Assembly: GCA_973895155.1 (NCBI GenBank)
Contig: OZ316898.1
Span: 12,834,001 to 12,898,000, forward strand
From: Marsupella aquatica
Lineage: Eukaryota; Marchantiophyta
Length of the DNA stretch: 64,000 nt
Direction: 5' to 3'
Shown: piece by piece, positions 42,733 to 54,576 of the stretch
Position numbering within the stretch: position 1 is the first letter of the stretch
Layout of the letters: every line of letters starts with the position of its first letter
The notes under the pieces: model-generated
What the model was told of the DNA's origin: nothing
What the model saw: the letters and a program-made list of their open reading frames with translations, nothing else
The model's database searches: none
Translations under genes and position numbers: made by a program

Positions 42733-45700
42733 CTTCAATACCAATCTTTCCTGCTGAGCCTTCTCAATTTGCTTGAGGCGCTCTTTGGATCTGCTCTTCA
42801 CGTCGATAACCCAAGCCTGTTGCCGTGTGAAGAAGTTGTGCATTGACATCTTCTGTTGTTCACAAAATTGCTCAGTGGGAGAAGTAACAGATTTTGAAAG
42901 TCAAATTCTAAACGAGAGGTGAGGTTATATGGCAGTGGTCTTGGTTTACCAAGTATTTGAGCTTGCGTTGTCAGTAGGAGTAGCACACCTTATCTCAAGT
43001 ACATGATTGACGTGCAGTTGGTTTTGTTACTGTTTTTTCTTCAAAGAAAGATGTGAAGACTTTCGAGGTGAGGCTGTGCAGATTATCATCTGAGTGCTGA
43101 GACCCAAAAACAAATAGCATACCTCTTTGAAAGTAGTCCGGCGAAGACTTCTGGGGATCTCTAGTATATGCAGAATTCCCTGAATGTCTCCCACGGCCAG
43201 AAATTGTGGCGCTTTACAATGAACATGGCATTCTAATTACTTTCTGTTCTTTACTGTTCTCAGCTTGAACAGATATTGCACAGGAACTAGGCAAAATTCT
43301 GGACAAATACTAGTTCTTTGCAAAAAGCATTGGGCAAGAGTCACGTACAGGATATCCTCCAAATCTCCATGACAGTGAGTTGGCATGAACACACAGTGGC
43401 AATCATGGAGGGCTGATGACTGTGGTCAAGAAGATCCCACACTTCTATGGTACCATCAATTAAGCCAATATATATCACTGCAGGCCGTGTCGGGCTCCAG
43501 CATCCTGTAGTTAAGTACCCCTCCGCAGACCTCGACACAAAGATAGGTTCCTGTGATCACAAATCGTCCCATCAAACACTTGACGTCCTTGAATTAATGT
43601 AGTCTTATTAATTTCTCTTGTTGTTCCCTATCCAACTGGACAAAAATAAGCATCTCCAACCAGACCCTACGCGTCCAGTTGATATTTCAAGCGCAGTATG
43701 CTCTTGGTTCCTGTTCACAAGGATTAGTTCAACAATTCCAGGTTGAACTCTCATCTCATTGCGAGCGCATCATGCCACCATCTAATGTAGGCCACAATTC
43801 CTTTTCCTTGATCTTCGTCAAATTTGAGGCTTGATGACATCAGATGTCCAAGCCACTTTTCATGCCCCAAAAGACACGATGAAGAAGAAATGTTCGTTTT
43901 TAGTGCTTGTCTAACATGACTCTGGGTCTGGGCAAGGTTTGGATATCGTCTGAGCTAGACTTGGAGAGAGGGAGAGTAGCCCCACTTTAAATTAGACAAA
44001 TTAAAGCAGACTTGAAAGGACAAATATACACAAGCAAATGATTCGAGAATGTCTTACCGTAACACTGTCCTTCCAAAGGGCGAATGTCCATATTCCAATG
44101 GATAATATAACAGTTTTGAAGAAAGGAGAACATAGCAACGCACGCACTGGCCCGTGATGACATTCTGTAAGAGATTTGATATTGTCCCCAGGAGGTGCTT
44201 GCAAATCTGCATGTAAAATCTCCCCAAACTGCAAACAATTGAACATTGAAGTGAGTTATGAAGATCGATGCTGTAAACTCATCCCAATGATCAGTAACGG
44301 GAGAAAATTTGTAGATGGCTCTTTGTCTCTGTAAGCATTAGTCTCAGCACTAGTTCAGGAACTCGAGAGTCTTTATTTCACTTGCGTTTTCGTACTATTT
44401 GCCCCTTGCATCAATTGGGCTCGGTAGATTTCGAAAATCAATTCATACTTTGGACAGAGAACCGAAGTTGAAAAACAGGCTTTGTTCACGGATAGCTTTG
44501 CGACGATGCATTACCTCTGTGCTGCAAAAGAATTCAGTGCCGCCAGAAGTAAGTCCAGCGACAGACATCTTCAGAGGCCCAACAGGCTTGGCGGGAATCA
44601 TGCACGCCAGTTCAAGTCGAAGCACCGGAGTCCAATTGTACTTTTCTCCTTCTATTGCAGCCGTCTTCCTTTCGTCGGACCAGTCATTCTGTATATGTGG
44701 CACCCCTTTGTGATTGGCGTCCCAGAATATGACCTACTCTTGTTCATCCATGCAGGATCATGTCAGTATTGGCGACAGCATACAAGACTAAGGTGATTAA
44801 ACTTCAATTTGCTTGCGTTCATATTGGGAAATGTTTTCTTGCTAGTCATGAATATTGGGATCTCAAACAGTATGCCAGGATTCTTGAATCCAGATTTAGA
44901 GCTCAGGAGTCAAATGACTTAACCATTCCATCCGCAGAAATAGAGGCAAGTAGCTTGCTTTGACCCTCATTGCCAATCCTCTGTCCTTTGGCTGTAACCT
45001 GCACATGGATCGACGGTACTCAAGCGGCGTTCTGTGGGTTTTCTCGAGCTTCTGCACTCAAACTAGAATCCGCCAGAACTAACTTTTCTTCTGGAATAAA
45101 CCCAAATTCTTGGTGCTCTGAATTCCATCTTATATGGATACCAGTGGAACCAATCCCTTTCTCTTGAGGGCATATTTCTACAAATGTGAAATTCAGACCC
45201 CTTTGGAAAGTTTGAGCTGTCTATTGACATAGATCTGAGGACTCTGTTTTCATTTCCATCGCCTCAAGAAGACTAAGTTCAAGAAATGTTCAATGGCCAA
45301 GCTTCCAATATCTTTGCTTGTAGTATGCAGGTTTGTACAAAATCCTTTTGATGGTATCTCTAGTTCTAAATGTTTCATGATATGTCATGTGAAGTTAGCA
45401 CTTCATGACGAAACTTCCCGTTATTTTCTCAACTCTGAAGGGTAGGAATAAAGCTGGCTGAAGCACCTGAAAGTCTTGAGGTAACCAGTGAATATCTGAT
45501 ACAATGCTGGTATGTGACTGACTTGCACTACTGAGGAGATGCATCAGCACTAGGACAGCTTTTTCCCCCGACTTTTTGGCGTCTTTGTCTTCAACGGATC
45601 TCTTATGCTTTCTGTCAACCATTTCCTGTGCGGCTGAAAGGTCCCACAAGATGACCTACGAAACAAGCACAAAATAGTTGCAAAGCCAGGAATTAAGTAT

Positions 45701-48700
45701 TGTTTAAATCCTGATTGTATTATTTAACAAAAAGAACAATCTGTTGACAAGGAGCTGCTTAGAAATCCGTGATGAACAATGACAGCATTTCCAAAACTAC
45801 AGTAAACGCATCGCTCTGGAATCATCTCAAATGGGGACTTATGAACAAGTAGTGTCCAGAATATCAGATACCTGACCATTATAGCAGCCGCCAGCAACAA
45901 GCGTCGAGTTTGTGGGGTTGAAACGTAGGCTGAAGATATCAGAGGCAGACTCGAGAGCCATCTGCAAGGACATACTGCAACTCTTCATTTTCCAACAATC
46001 GTGATACTTACAAAATGGAATCTGCCAAAGGAATTCACTTACTGTTCATCTTATTCGTTTTGAGGCACTTGTTGACTACCTGCGGGTGAATGGGATCAAG
46101 AAAGCTCCAAACAAGAACATGAGAATCACTTGGCTTTCCAGCAATTTGCATCCTCTCATCGAAGGATTTTGAATCTGAAATGGCTGCTGCAACAACTCCA
46201 TTCCTGCCGGGCATCCAATCGCAGGCCGAAACCATTTTTGACCTACCATAGGTGATATCTGAGAAGGATTGATACTCCTGCGGTTCAAAAGAATAGAACA
46301 TTCGAATTATGAATTACTTACATGCCGTCAAGTCCAACCGAGATAAGACCATAATAAGTTGCGAATAATTTGCATGTGAGAGGACTTGGCTTCGAGAAAC
46401 TACATTGATCAAGTTCATATGTATCTTGCTGAGCTGAGCCTATACAAAGCATACGCGAGTATATACTCTAGAATATGGACCTCGTACTCACGGTAATGGC
46501 AGTAGTGGTCTTATCTCCGAGCTGGTAGTCTTCGTCTGCAAAACTTGAGAAGTCGTCCTCATACATGTCCATCACCTCATTCTGCTGCAGTGCATCCACG
46601 TATCTGGCCCAACGTCATTGCATAGTTTCAATGTTACTTGGAGATCTTTGTAGTATATTATTGGACGTTATGTATAGACTTGCAGACGTAATCCAACGAT
46701 TTAAAGGCACTCGAAGAATCTTACAATGGCCTGGAAAATTTCAGAAAAGCTGCCATATCAACGCTCCCAATTATTCTTTTCATAGGCTCTTCATCAAATT
46801 GTCGAAATTCATATTGAGCAAAATTGTTTCTCGCTCGCAGCCTGCATCAACGAAACAGAGTGACATCAAGGATCATAAGCTGACGGCCATTGCATTAGCA
46901 GTTGTTCTAAATGTTGTTTAATCTCATTCGGAGGCCAGTTGAGTAGGAGTATTTGCTATTAAATGCGGACTACAGTTCTTATTCTCGCAACTCCACTACA
47001 TGACACCAGGTTAATAGTTGAAGATTTGGACATACTGAATGGTTTGAGCAGCCTTGTGCTTCACAATGGGGATAGCAGAGCAGCCAATGTCTTGCTCTAA
47101 GAAAAATTTGTCAAAGGAGGGATCTTTAAAAGGCCGACACTCCATCTGACTGCTGCTCCAGGTCTCCTGTTGCGTTAGAATCAAGGGCGTGTTTAGTTAC
47201 TTCGTACGGTCAAACCTATGACAATACGTGGAGGGCCATAGAATACAATTGACGGTGATGGAAGACCCTATTCTCAAAGTTGCAAGGCTAGCTATTGGAG
47301 AAGTTCCTGAACATGCCAAGTTTCTACAAAAGGTTACAGCTTGCTCAATCAATCACGTCTACTTTGGGATGGTGAATTGATAGGTGATCAGCATACCATT
47401 GCATCCCGATCCTTGAGCGTTATCTTAGAATAAAAGTCTTTGCGTTTGCGAGAGGCTCTCGTAACAATCTGCAAAGGAAGTTCGTTTAGTTATGTTAGAT
47501 GAACAAATCCTTCCGCCATTAGCATGGATTAGAGAAAGAGTGTCCTAGGCAACTGGACAGATCTGAAAAAATGCACAAGGTACTTTCTTAAGACTGCAAA
47601 GAGTCACACAGATTTCTGGCTGCGAAATTTGATATCATGTATGTAGGATTGAGAAATCTCATCTAGAATGGATTAAAGGAATGGTACCTTACAGGGGGTC
47701 TGGAAGCTTTCACAGTCTCTGCTTCTACTTCGATGTCACTTCCTAGATTTTCCCAACACTTTGGCCCGAACAATTCCTCTTGGACCTTTATGGCTGTTTG
47801 AATATCCTGTTTCCAATAGCAATTTCATTCAGTAGATGTACTTCTTCAATACACCCTCTGCAGAATCTAGCCCAGTAACTTGATGGTGCCATCAGGAGTA
47901 AGATTTCCATTTCAATTTTCACTCAAAAATACTGAACCACATTGACAAAGTATTCAACTCACCGAGAGCAGCTTCTCCCGTGAATCATAATTCGCAAAGA
48001 TTTCGAAGTTGTGACCGTTGAGATACCTGTCATCCGTTATGAATCGGAAGGTGAAAAACTCTTCCCAGTAATTCTGCCACGAAAATGCAATGCAGCAGCG
48101 TAAGACAACCTCTGGGTTGAATCTCATCAAACTGAAAGATCAAAATTTGTGAAACATAGCAAGTGATATCCAAGACTCACAGAACAACTAATAATTTCAG
48201 CAAGTGCAGATGATCTACCCTCAAAACGGGAATGAGCTTCGAGTATGGAATCTTTGCGCGACACTAAGATTCTCTTACAAGTTGTAGAAAACTCGTCTCC
48301 GAGTAAGCGAAAGAATAGCACACACAAGAACTGGAAACCTAACATATCTGGACAGGCTGTGAAGATCTAGATGTCAAGAACAGGGGCCGAATGGCCATCC
48401 TGGTCCTTAGCTGAAGAAATTTTCGGGTTACCATCAGCAAAACTCATGATTGAGTGAATGAGGGAGTGGATGAATGAGTAGTATTTCAGATCAAGCAAAT
48501 TTTGGCATCACCAGCCGGAATATGAATTGAGGGGACGAAATGAGCACCTGCAATTGACCCTTAAGCTTGTAAAACTCCGAGGCTTTCCCTCGAGTATTAA
48601 TGTCGTCGAAAACCTTTTTTGCAGAGACAAGGTGCAAACTCTCATGTTTGGCTCCCTCAACATACAGGCCCACAATTTCACATGTGACGTCGCTGATGAA

Positions 48701-49084
48701 CAAGGAGAGCACGCCTGGAGGGTGCTTGGCGGGCTCTTTCACGACCTCCGGAGGCGGCGTCGGCGGTGGTGTCGGGCCTTTCCTCTTGCCTATGTCCGAA
48801 GCGGAGGGAATCGGAATGTTCAGGTCACTCAAGCTCAGGTCCCGACTCATGGAGCGTCTCTCTCCTGGCGGCCCTGGTGCCCCTGGAGCTTCTGCTGGAA
48901 CTTCATCAAGGGGCTTGGACTCAGTTTTGGGAGGCAATTCTGCAGGAGAAGAGCCATCTGCTGGTGGAGCAGGAGCAGGAGCTGGAGCAGGAGCAGCTTC
49001 TGGTGCTGCACCATCGACGGGGGGAGGAGGAGGAGCATCGGTTGGTAAAGGAGCAGGTGGCAGTGCAACCTCTGCACTCGCCAT
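42733..49084 (-). CDS. WDR63: Axonemal inner-arm dynein intermediate chain, WDR63/IC140 type
   Basis: Exons recognised (minus): 48,548-49,084; 47,963-48,073; 47,693-47,806; 47,397-47,468; 47,036-47,166; 46,492-46,603; 46,080-46,277; 45,872-45,961; 45,467-45,655; 44,515-44,688; 44,058-44,228; 43,349-43,550; 43,123-43,211; 42,733-42,870. One or two small exons at 48,100-48,350 and the last exon are unresolved. The first exon encodes a Pro/Ala-rich start. Then come the conserved linker (LGSDIEVEAETVK, QYVDALQQNEVMDMYEDDFSSF) and WD40 blades: ACDWMPGRNGVVAAA, LVWSFLDPIHPQ, RFNPTNSTLVAGGCYNGQ, VILWDL, FKTVILSIGIWTFALWKDSV, GCWSPTRPAVIYIGLIDGTIEVWDL and FLAVGDIQGILHIL. These match IC140/WDR63 (DNAI3), which docks the I1/f inner dynein arm in motile flagella. 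In plants such genes serve sperm motility and are lost with swimming sperm. Confidence 0.9.
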
Positions 49085-49227
49085 GGCTGATTTTCCCTCT
49101 TCAACGGCAGTCCAGATGTCCTTGATTGAACTCTATCCGTTTCGCTTGAGTTTCACCGCCGAACCCAATCGATTTCTGTGTCTGCGAACCATTTCAGCTT
49201 AACTCAATTCACCGCCCTCTGTTAGGG

Positions 49228-49407
49228 TTCTCTTTCTGATTGTCATTCTTTCAGTTCCTCGTCTGTGGCTGTTCAGAAAGCAAATTAATTAAGTTCTCTT
49301 TGTGTGTACTATCTGAATTCTCTTTCTGATTGTCATTCTTTCAGTTCCTCGTCTATGGCTGTTCAGAAAGCAAATTAATAAAGTTCTCTTTGTGTGTACT
49401 ATCTGAA
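49228..49407. repeat. Tandem duplication, unit 90 bp, in the dynein gene's 5' region
   Basis: TTCTCTTTCTGATTGTCATT begins at 49,228 and 49,318; copies differ at about two positions. It lies 140 bp upstream of the dynein start codon, within the likely promoter or leader. Confidence 0.92.
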
Positions 49408-49770
49408 TGCAATCCACTTCATTTTTCTCTCTGTGGTCTTTCTATGGGCACCCCAATTCGTTTCCCGCTCCTCTCTGTGGGCATTCTAAAATGCAGTTCA
49501 ATTCGTTTCTTTGTCGGCGGCTTTCTAACTGCAATCTGAATCATACTCTTCGTTGTCGACTTTCACATAGGAATCAAATGCAATCCAATTTACGTGCGTG
49601 CTTGTCCACTGTCGAATTCGTTTCCTTGACCACTCTCTGGCCGTTAATTATTCAGTTGCCTCTCTGTGAACTTCGAATTGCAACCCAATTCATTTGATTT
49701 CCCCCTCGCTGGACTTTATGAGTGCGATCCGATCAATTCCCCTGTCTATGAACTTTCCGCATAGCTACTC
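49405..49770. repeat. Degenerate repeats of about 40 bp (GCAATCCAATTCGTTTC theme)
   Basis: Variants such as GCAATCCACTTCATTTTTC, CCCCAATTCGTTTCCCGC, CAGTTCAATTCGTTTC and CAACCCAATTCATTTG recur, alternating with CTCTCTGTGGGC-like blocks. The duplication at 49,228 may be the youngest part of the same expanding tract. Confidence 0.5.
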
Positions 49771-51365
49771 GATTTATTTCTCCATCTCTGAAATGAACCC
49801 ATTCGTTTCCTTGGTTTGGAGCCAAGACTTCCCAATCTTGAGCAAGGACGATAATTTCGGAGCCGATTATAATTGACGAATGAAATGCATCCCTATCTAA
49901 ACAGATAATCTAGTTCATTCGTGGCCGAGATATCTCTCCACTTGATCAATCATGGATTACAGAAGTCAAGGCTCCGCTTCGTGCATGGGCGTTAAGAATT
50001 TCCGAGCCACAAGTAACTGACTTCTATTTAATTCCATTCCAAATAATATGTGGGTACATTCGTATGAATGCCCCCAAAGTACAATATTGACAGATTATCT
50101 ACTATTCAATCTGAATGATTCATCCAGAAATCAGCCGCAGAAAACAATGATATACGAAGGCTACTGCCACTACGATAGATGAATTATAGCGAAAATCTAT
50201 CTATGCCACCGAATTATCCGGAAGAAAGCAAACCGCTTTAGGTGAATCTTCTATATCACCTTTCAACGCTGTCCCGTTAAAGTCAATTTTGGAATGGAAG
50301 CGCCATCAGCTACTTCATGAGGTTAGTCTTCGGTCTCCTAAAGTCATCACTCCCCAGCTCCCACCGAACTACAGTACAATACTACCATAACCGAGCTCGA
50401 TACAAAAATTGCATGAATTCTGACGGTAGCACGGTGGAAGTAATAGCGATTCCTGTTCAAAGCTGTGTTTAAAGAATACGGCGTTGTTGAGGAATTACAG
50501 AGTTGTACAGAGTTGGCCGTCATGTCATCAACAGTAGTACAACAGCTGGAGCGACTCGAGAGGTCTTTACGAAAGGAGCTGATCACGCGCGAGAGTGTCC
50601 TGAAAACCTTCAAATTTCGTAGAGAGGTCTGCCGTCGAATTGGTTCTGGAGATTGTTGATATTTTCCGACGGGAATAGTGAACGCCCCCCTTACTTATTG
50701 GTTTCCTAAAAGAAAGTGGATGTGCCTACTATCTTCGTTGTCAGAATGTCAGAGACACCAAGTCGAGGTTCTGGACATTGTTCATCCTGTCCTAAGAAAA
50801 GGTACTGATTGCACGCCCTTACTTGCCTGTTTGCTAAGAATGTGAATGCGAATGTGCCTGTGGACAACGTTGTGGACCAGGGCAATCACGTCTCATCTCT
50901 GCTCGTCCGCGACGTAATAAAATCCTACAAACTCTCTTCGTCGACTTGGAGGGAACGAAGAACAAACCAGAGGAAAAAGTCGCACAGAGGACTAACGAAA
51001 GATTTGGAGATAGATCTCTTTTGAGAATATTGACCGAAAAAATTTATGTCTAATGATTCCTAGAACGAGACAAGGGCCAGCCAAAACCCTAGCCAGAAAA
51101 ACGAAAGATGGCAAAAACTCATCTAAAGGCTGAGAAAGGTAATCTGAAGACGAGGAGAGGTTCGTAAGCGGGATATTAATCTCCCAAACCTCTCCATTGC
51201 AAGAGGAACTGTTCTGGTTCGGAAGAATATTATTTTGTGGATGGTTACTCTTATAAAGTGTTTGATATTGATATGACTGACCGTGGAGGTCGCCTAATTA
51301 TTCACTGACCTGTGGATATTCTGTGGGCTGTTCGAGGTCGTCCCTGCAGACCGTCAGCTTCCACC

Positions 51366-53636
51366 ATGAAGAACGCATCCCCTGCGGTGGGATCTCTCAT
51401 CTGTTTACTTCTTATCGTTCCGGCCTTGTGCTCAGCTGGTGGAATTCTTAGCAGCTCTGTCGAAGAGTGCCTAGAATTTCTTCATCGGCATATGCCGGAG
51501 GAGGACATAGGACTGCTAGACCACGGATTTCTCACAACGAATGTCCAATACGCTCTGAAGGCGCGCGAGCTGACGCCCTGGGGGGCGAGCAGTGTGCCAT
51601 GGGAGCTCTTTCTCAACGACGTGCTGCCCTACGCCGTTTTGAACGAGAGGCGGGACGACTGGCGCCCCTTCTTTTTCGATTCACTCTCGCCATTGGTCTT
51701 CGGCACGGCAAGCATTGAAGAAGCAGCGTCTGTGATCAACTCCCGGATATGGAGCTTGTGGGGTTTGACGTTTGTAGGCGGCCAAACGCCACAGACAATG
51801 TCGCCTTTCCAGGTGCTGAGTGCAGGCAATGCTAGCTGCACCGGCATGTCGATCTTGATGGTGGATGCCCTGCGCAGCGTTGGAGTTCCTGCACGAGTTG
51901 TCGGGTAAGCTAGAGCAACAGAAATCCATTCATTTCCTGAATTCCGCCTCAATTGAACAGCAGTAAGTTGTGTGCATACACAATTTCCAGATCTCTGCCT
52001 CTATAGAAGCGCTTAGGACCTTCTCGGATGGTGCTTTTAATTTTCTTCCTTCCCCTGAAACTCTCTTCAATTGGAGCACGAGTTGTTCAACTCTAAACAC
52101 ACGCAATCCAGATCTATGCTTTCGTATTTTACGCATAGGGACCTTCTCGGGTTATCCATGATGCAGAATATGACAGGGTGGGTCTGGATGACTTGCCTTA
52201 AGGTCACAGAGGAGAGCTTTTCTTTTTCCACCAGATTTGACCCATCAACTGAGGAGCGGTTTGGCAAGTCTGAGTGAATTCAGAGAGGTGGGAGACATTC
52301 CCAATCGCCCATACCCGACTTCATTCCTCCTCAAAGCTTGAGGATGCATCCTGGCTTCTGAGCTGTCAGTAGTTTGCTAGCATCACAAAATCCAGCTGAA
52401 ATTTCTTGGCTAAAAATTAATTCGGGTACAATGAACTTTCTGAGAGAAACGTGTAACAACTTTACTCGAAGGAACTGATTGCGGTAATATTTGAAAGTGT
52501 TTCTCCAATCGGATCGAGTTCTTTTAACACCCCGGGCTATTGTTGGACCTGTGTGATGTATTAGAGTCTGGCTGGATATGTCTCTGAACTCTGTCTCTCT
52601 TGGATGATCTGACCTCTGTCTCTCTTGGATGATCATCACGGGAGGGTTTGAAGGTTGTGCATTCACGGAGCCATTAATCTCCCTGCTATTAATTTCTCTT
52701 ATCCAGGGAAAACTGCAGAGTTATCTCCGAATGGCGGGGCTCTCATGACCTGCCTCCCTGATTGATTAGGATATTTGATCGATAATTGGTTGGATCTCTG
52801 AAATTTGTTGAACAAAGGTGCTTGCACAAACGATCGGACTGAGCCTTTCCTCTCTGATCGTCTCGGGATGAGCTGAGGGCAGACTTACAGTTGACAGCTC
52901 TGACTGGCTTCCTTGCATGTATTTGTGATCAGGACGCCGGAATGGAACGATGGGTCTGGTGGGAACCACGACTGGGTGGAAGTCTGGTACGATCAAGAGT
53001 GGCACTTCATCGATGCGTTTGATGGCACGAAATTCGATGAGGGTTGGTTCGTGCCAGCTCCTGTCAAATACCAGCGACCCAACAGCGGGTGAGTAAGAGT
53101 CGTGGGATTATTTAGATTTTCTTCAGTCACCAGCTTCGCGGATCAATGTTCTCACTCACCGCTGCACTAGTACCGATCAGTTTAGTTCGAGCTTCGTTTT
53201 CATGTGCCTGTTTGTTTCATGACTGTGTTGCTGCATTGCCGTCGTCAATTACCTCCAAATGGCAGATATAAGGACTGGGCACTGGCCGAGGCACTGGCTG
53301 ACTTGCTGAGTGTGCATGCTCCACAGCAATCACAGCATTTATGCGTCGTCTTTCCAACCTACAGCAGAAGATGTCCATTTCCCGTTAGCTTGGGACTTCG
53401 AGGACCTTTCCGTGCCAGGCTTGGATGTTACGCAATGGTATCTTGACTTCATCAAGCAGCATAAGGAAGCCGATTGCGAGAAGCTCAACTCCCATGAAGC
53501 TGTGACAGCAAACTTGATCAAACTTCTTTTGAGGGTTTTGAGCTCTTTGTCTAAAATTCCTCGTGCGTGTAGTTCTTCGGTGCACATTGGAGAAAGATAT
53601 TGGTGCAGAATATCCATATCATTCACGGAGAATTGA
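51366..53636 (+). CDS. Secreted transglutaminase-like (papain-fold) protein, complete, 3 exons
   Basis: Exons 51,366-51,904, 52,933-53,088 and 53,327-53,636 join in frame (phase 2, phase 2) to 334 residues. The N-terminus has a signal peptide (SLICLLLIVPALCSA). The catalytic triad of the transglutaminase-like superfamily is visible: Cys158 in GNASCTGMSILMVDALRSVG, His192 in GGNHDWVEVW and Asp207 in WHFIDAFDG. The third exon carries HSIYASSF and FPLAWD, a segment that follows the core in bacterial homologues. Superfamily members act as transglutaminases, proteases or peptide N-glycanases; the substrate cannot be told. The best likeness I recognise is to bacterial secreted proteins, not to the plant PNGase, so bacterial ancestry is possible; the introns show it is now a plant gene. 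The second-exon acceptor lies 1 kb away. The ATG at 51,366 is chosen because it directly precedes the signal peptide. Confidence 0.85.
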
Positions 53637-54576
53637 TCGAGAACCAGTAGAATGTGATTGAACAGATAATTTGCCTTTTAGTGTCAAATTTTGGCAAAAC
53701 AGTTCCATCCCAATTTGGGCCTTCATCTCGATCGGGAGAATATTTCACGGTGGGTAATTGAAGAGGAGCTTGGAATGTCACAAAATGGACTTTCTATTCC
53801 CAAGAAATTTGATGTTTTCTCTCTTTATGATCAGTCCCATGTTTGAGAGGTAGAAGCCAAGGAGAATGGCATTTGCAAGGAGTTGTTTCAATCAGGCACA
53901 CCTACTTATGGTACAATAGGACTCAAATTAATGTGTCCATCAGGATAGTGATAGTGTCTGGGGTCGTCTCAGCATCCTCACATCTAGGATGAGTCGCGCA
54001 GGGAACATTCTGATGAAGAAGCTGTACCTTTCTTCTAAATGTATTTTAATGTGGAAACAAACCTCAATTGTTGCCTGTTGACCCTATTACCATTGAGAGT
54101 GGTATGGCGTTAACTAATCTGCGTTGCATACTGTACAAGATTGACCAAGCTGGTGCCTGATATCTAGTTCATTTATCTAGATCATAAGTCTAGTATTGGT
54201 TGTTTCTTTAAAATGGCTTGCGGAACACGGTTCTCAAATCCATTTACTTCTGTCGATCATGAGAATCATTCTGAAGTGGCTTTCTTTCTGCTCTTTCTGA
54301 AGAACCGCCCTACTTTAGACTATATACATACCCCAAAAATTTCGAACCCTTAGTGACGATTTTAGAAGAATGCAGGTGCGTCTTGTCCATAATCAATCTC
54401 TTGGGAGTACCCATTCAGGATTCTGCGACAACTGGGCAGGAATCTGGTACTGTTGGTTTCATTGGTTCTGTAGATGGGAGTGCGGACCTCCTGTTCATGT
54501 CTCCCGGGTAGGCGCCCTCTGTTTTTTGGCAGTTTGATATATCCTGTTCGATGATAAATAAACTCAACCTTTCATG
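53637..54576. other. Convergent intergenic region
   Basis: Separates the 3' ends of the transglutaminase-like (plus) and U-box (minus) genes. No further feature supported. Confidence 0.4.

Larger units (their letters stand above)
49085..51365. other. Divergent intergenic region between dynein and transglutaminase-like genes
   Basis: It should contain the promoters of both neighbours, which are transcribed away from each other. The first 700 bp hold repeats (listed separately). From 49,800 to 51,300 no gene, RNA or repeat could be supported. Confidence 0.4.

Noticed and set aside
48600-49202. 200-residue plus-strand ORF rich in Gly, Ala and Ser
   Set aside because: Antisense shadow of the Pro/Ala-rich first exon of the dynein gene.
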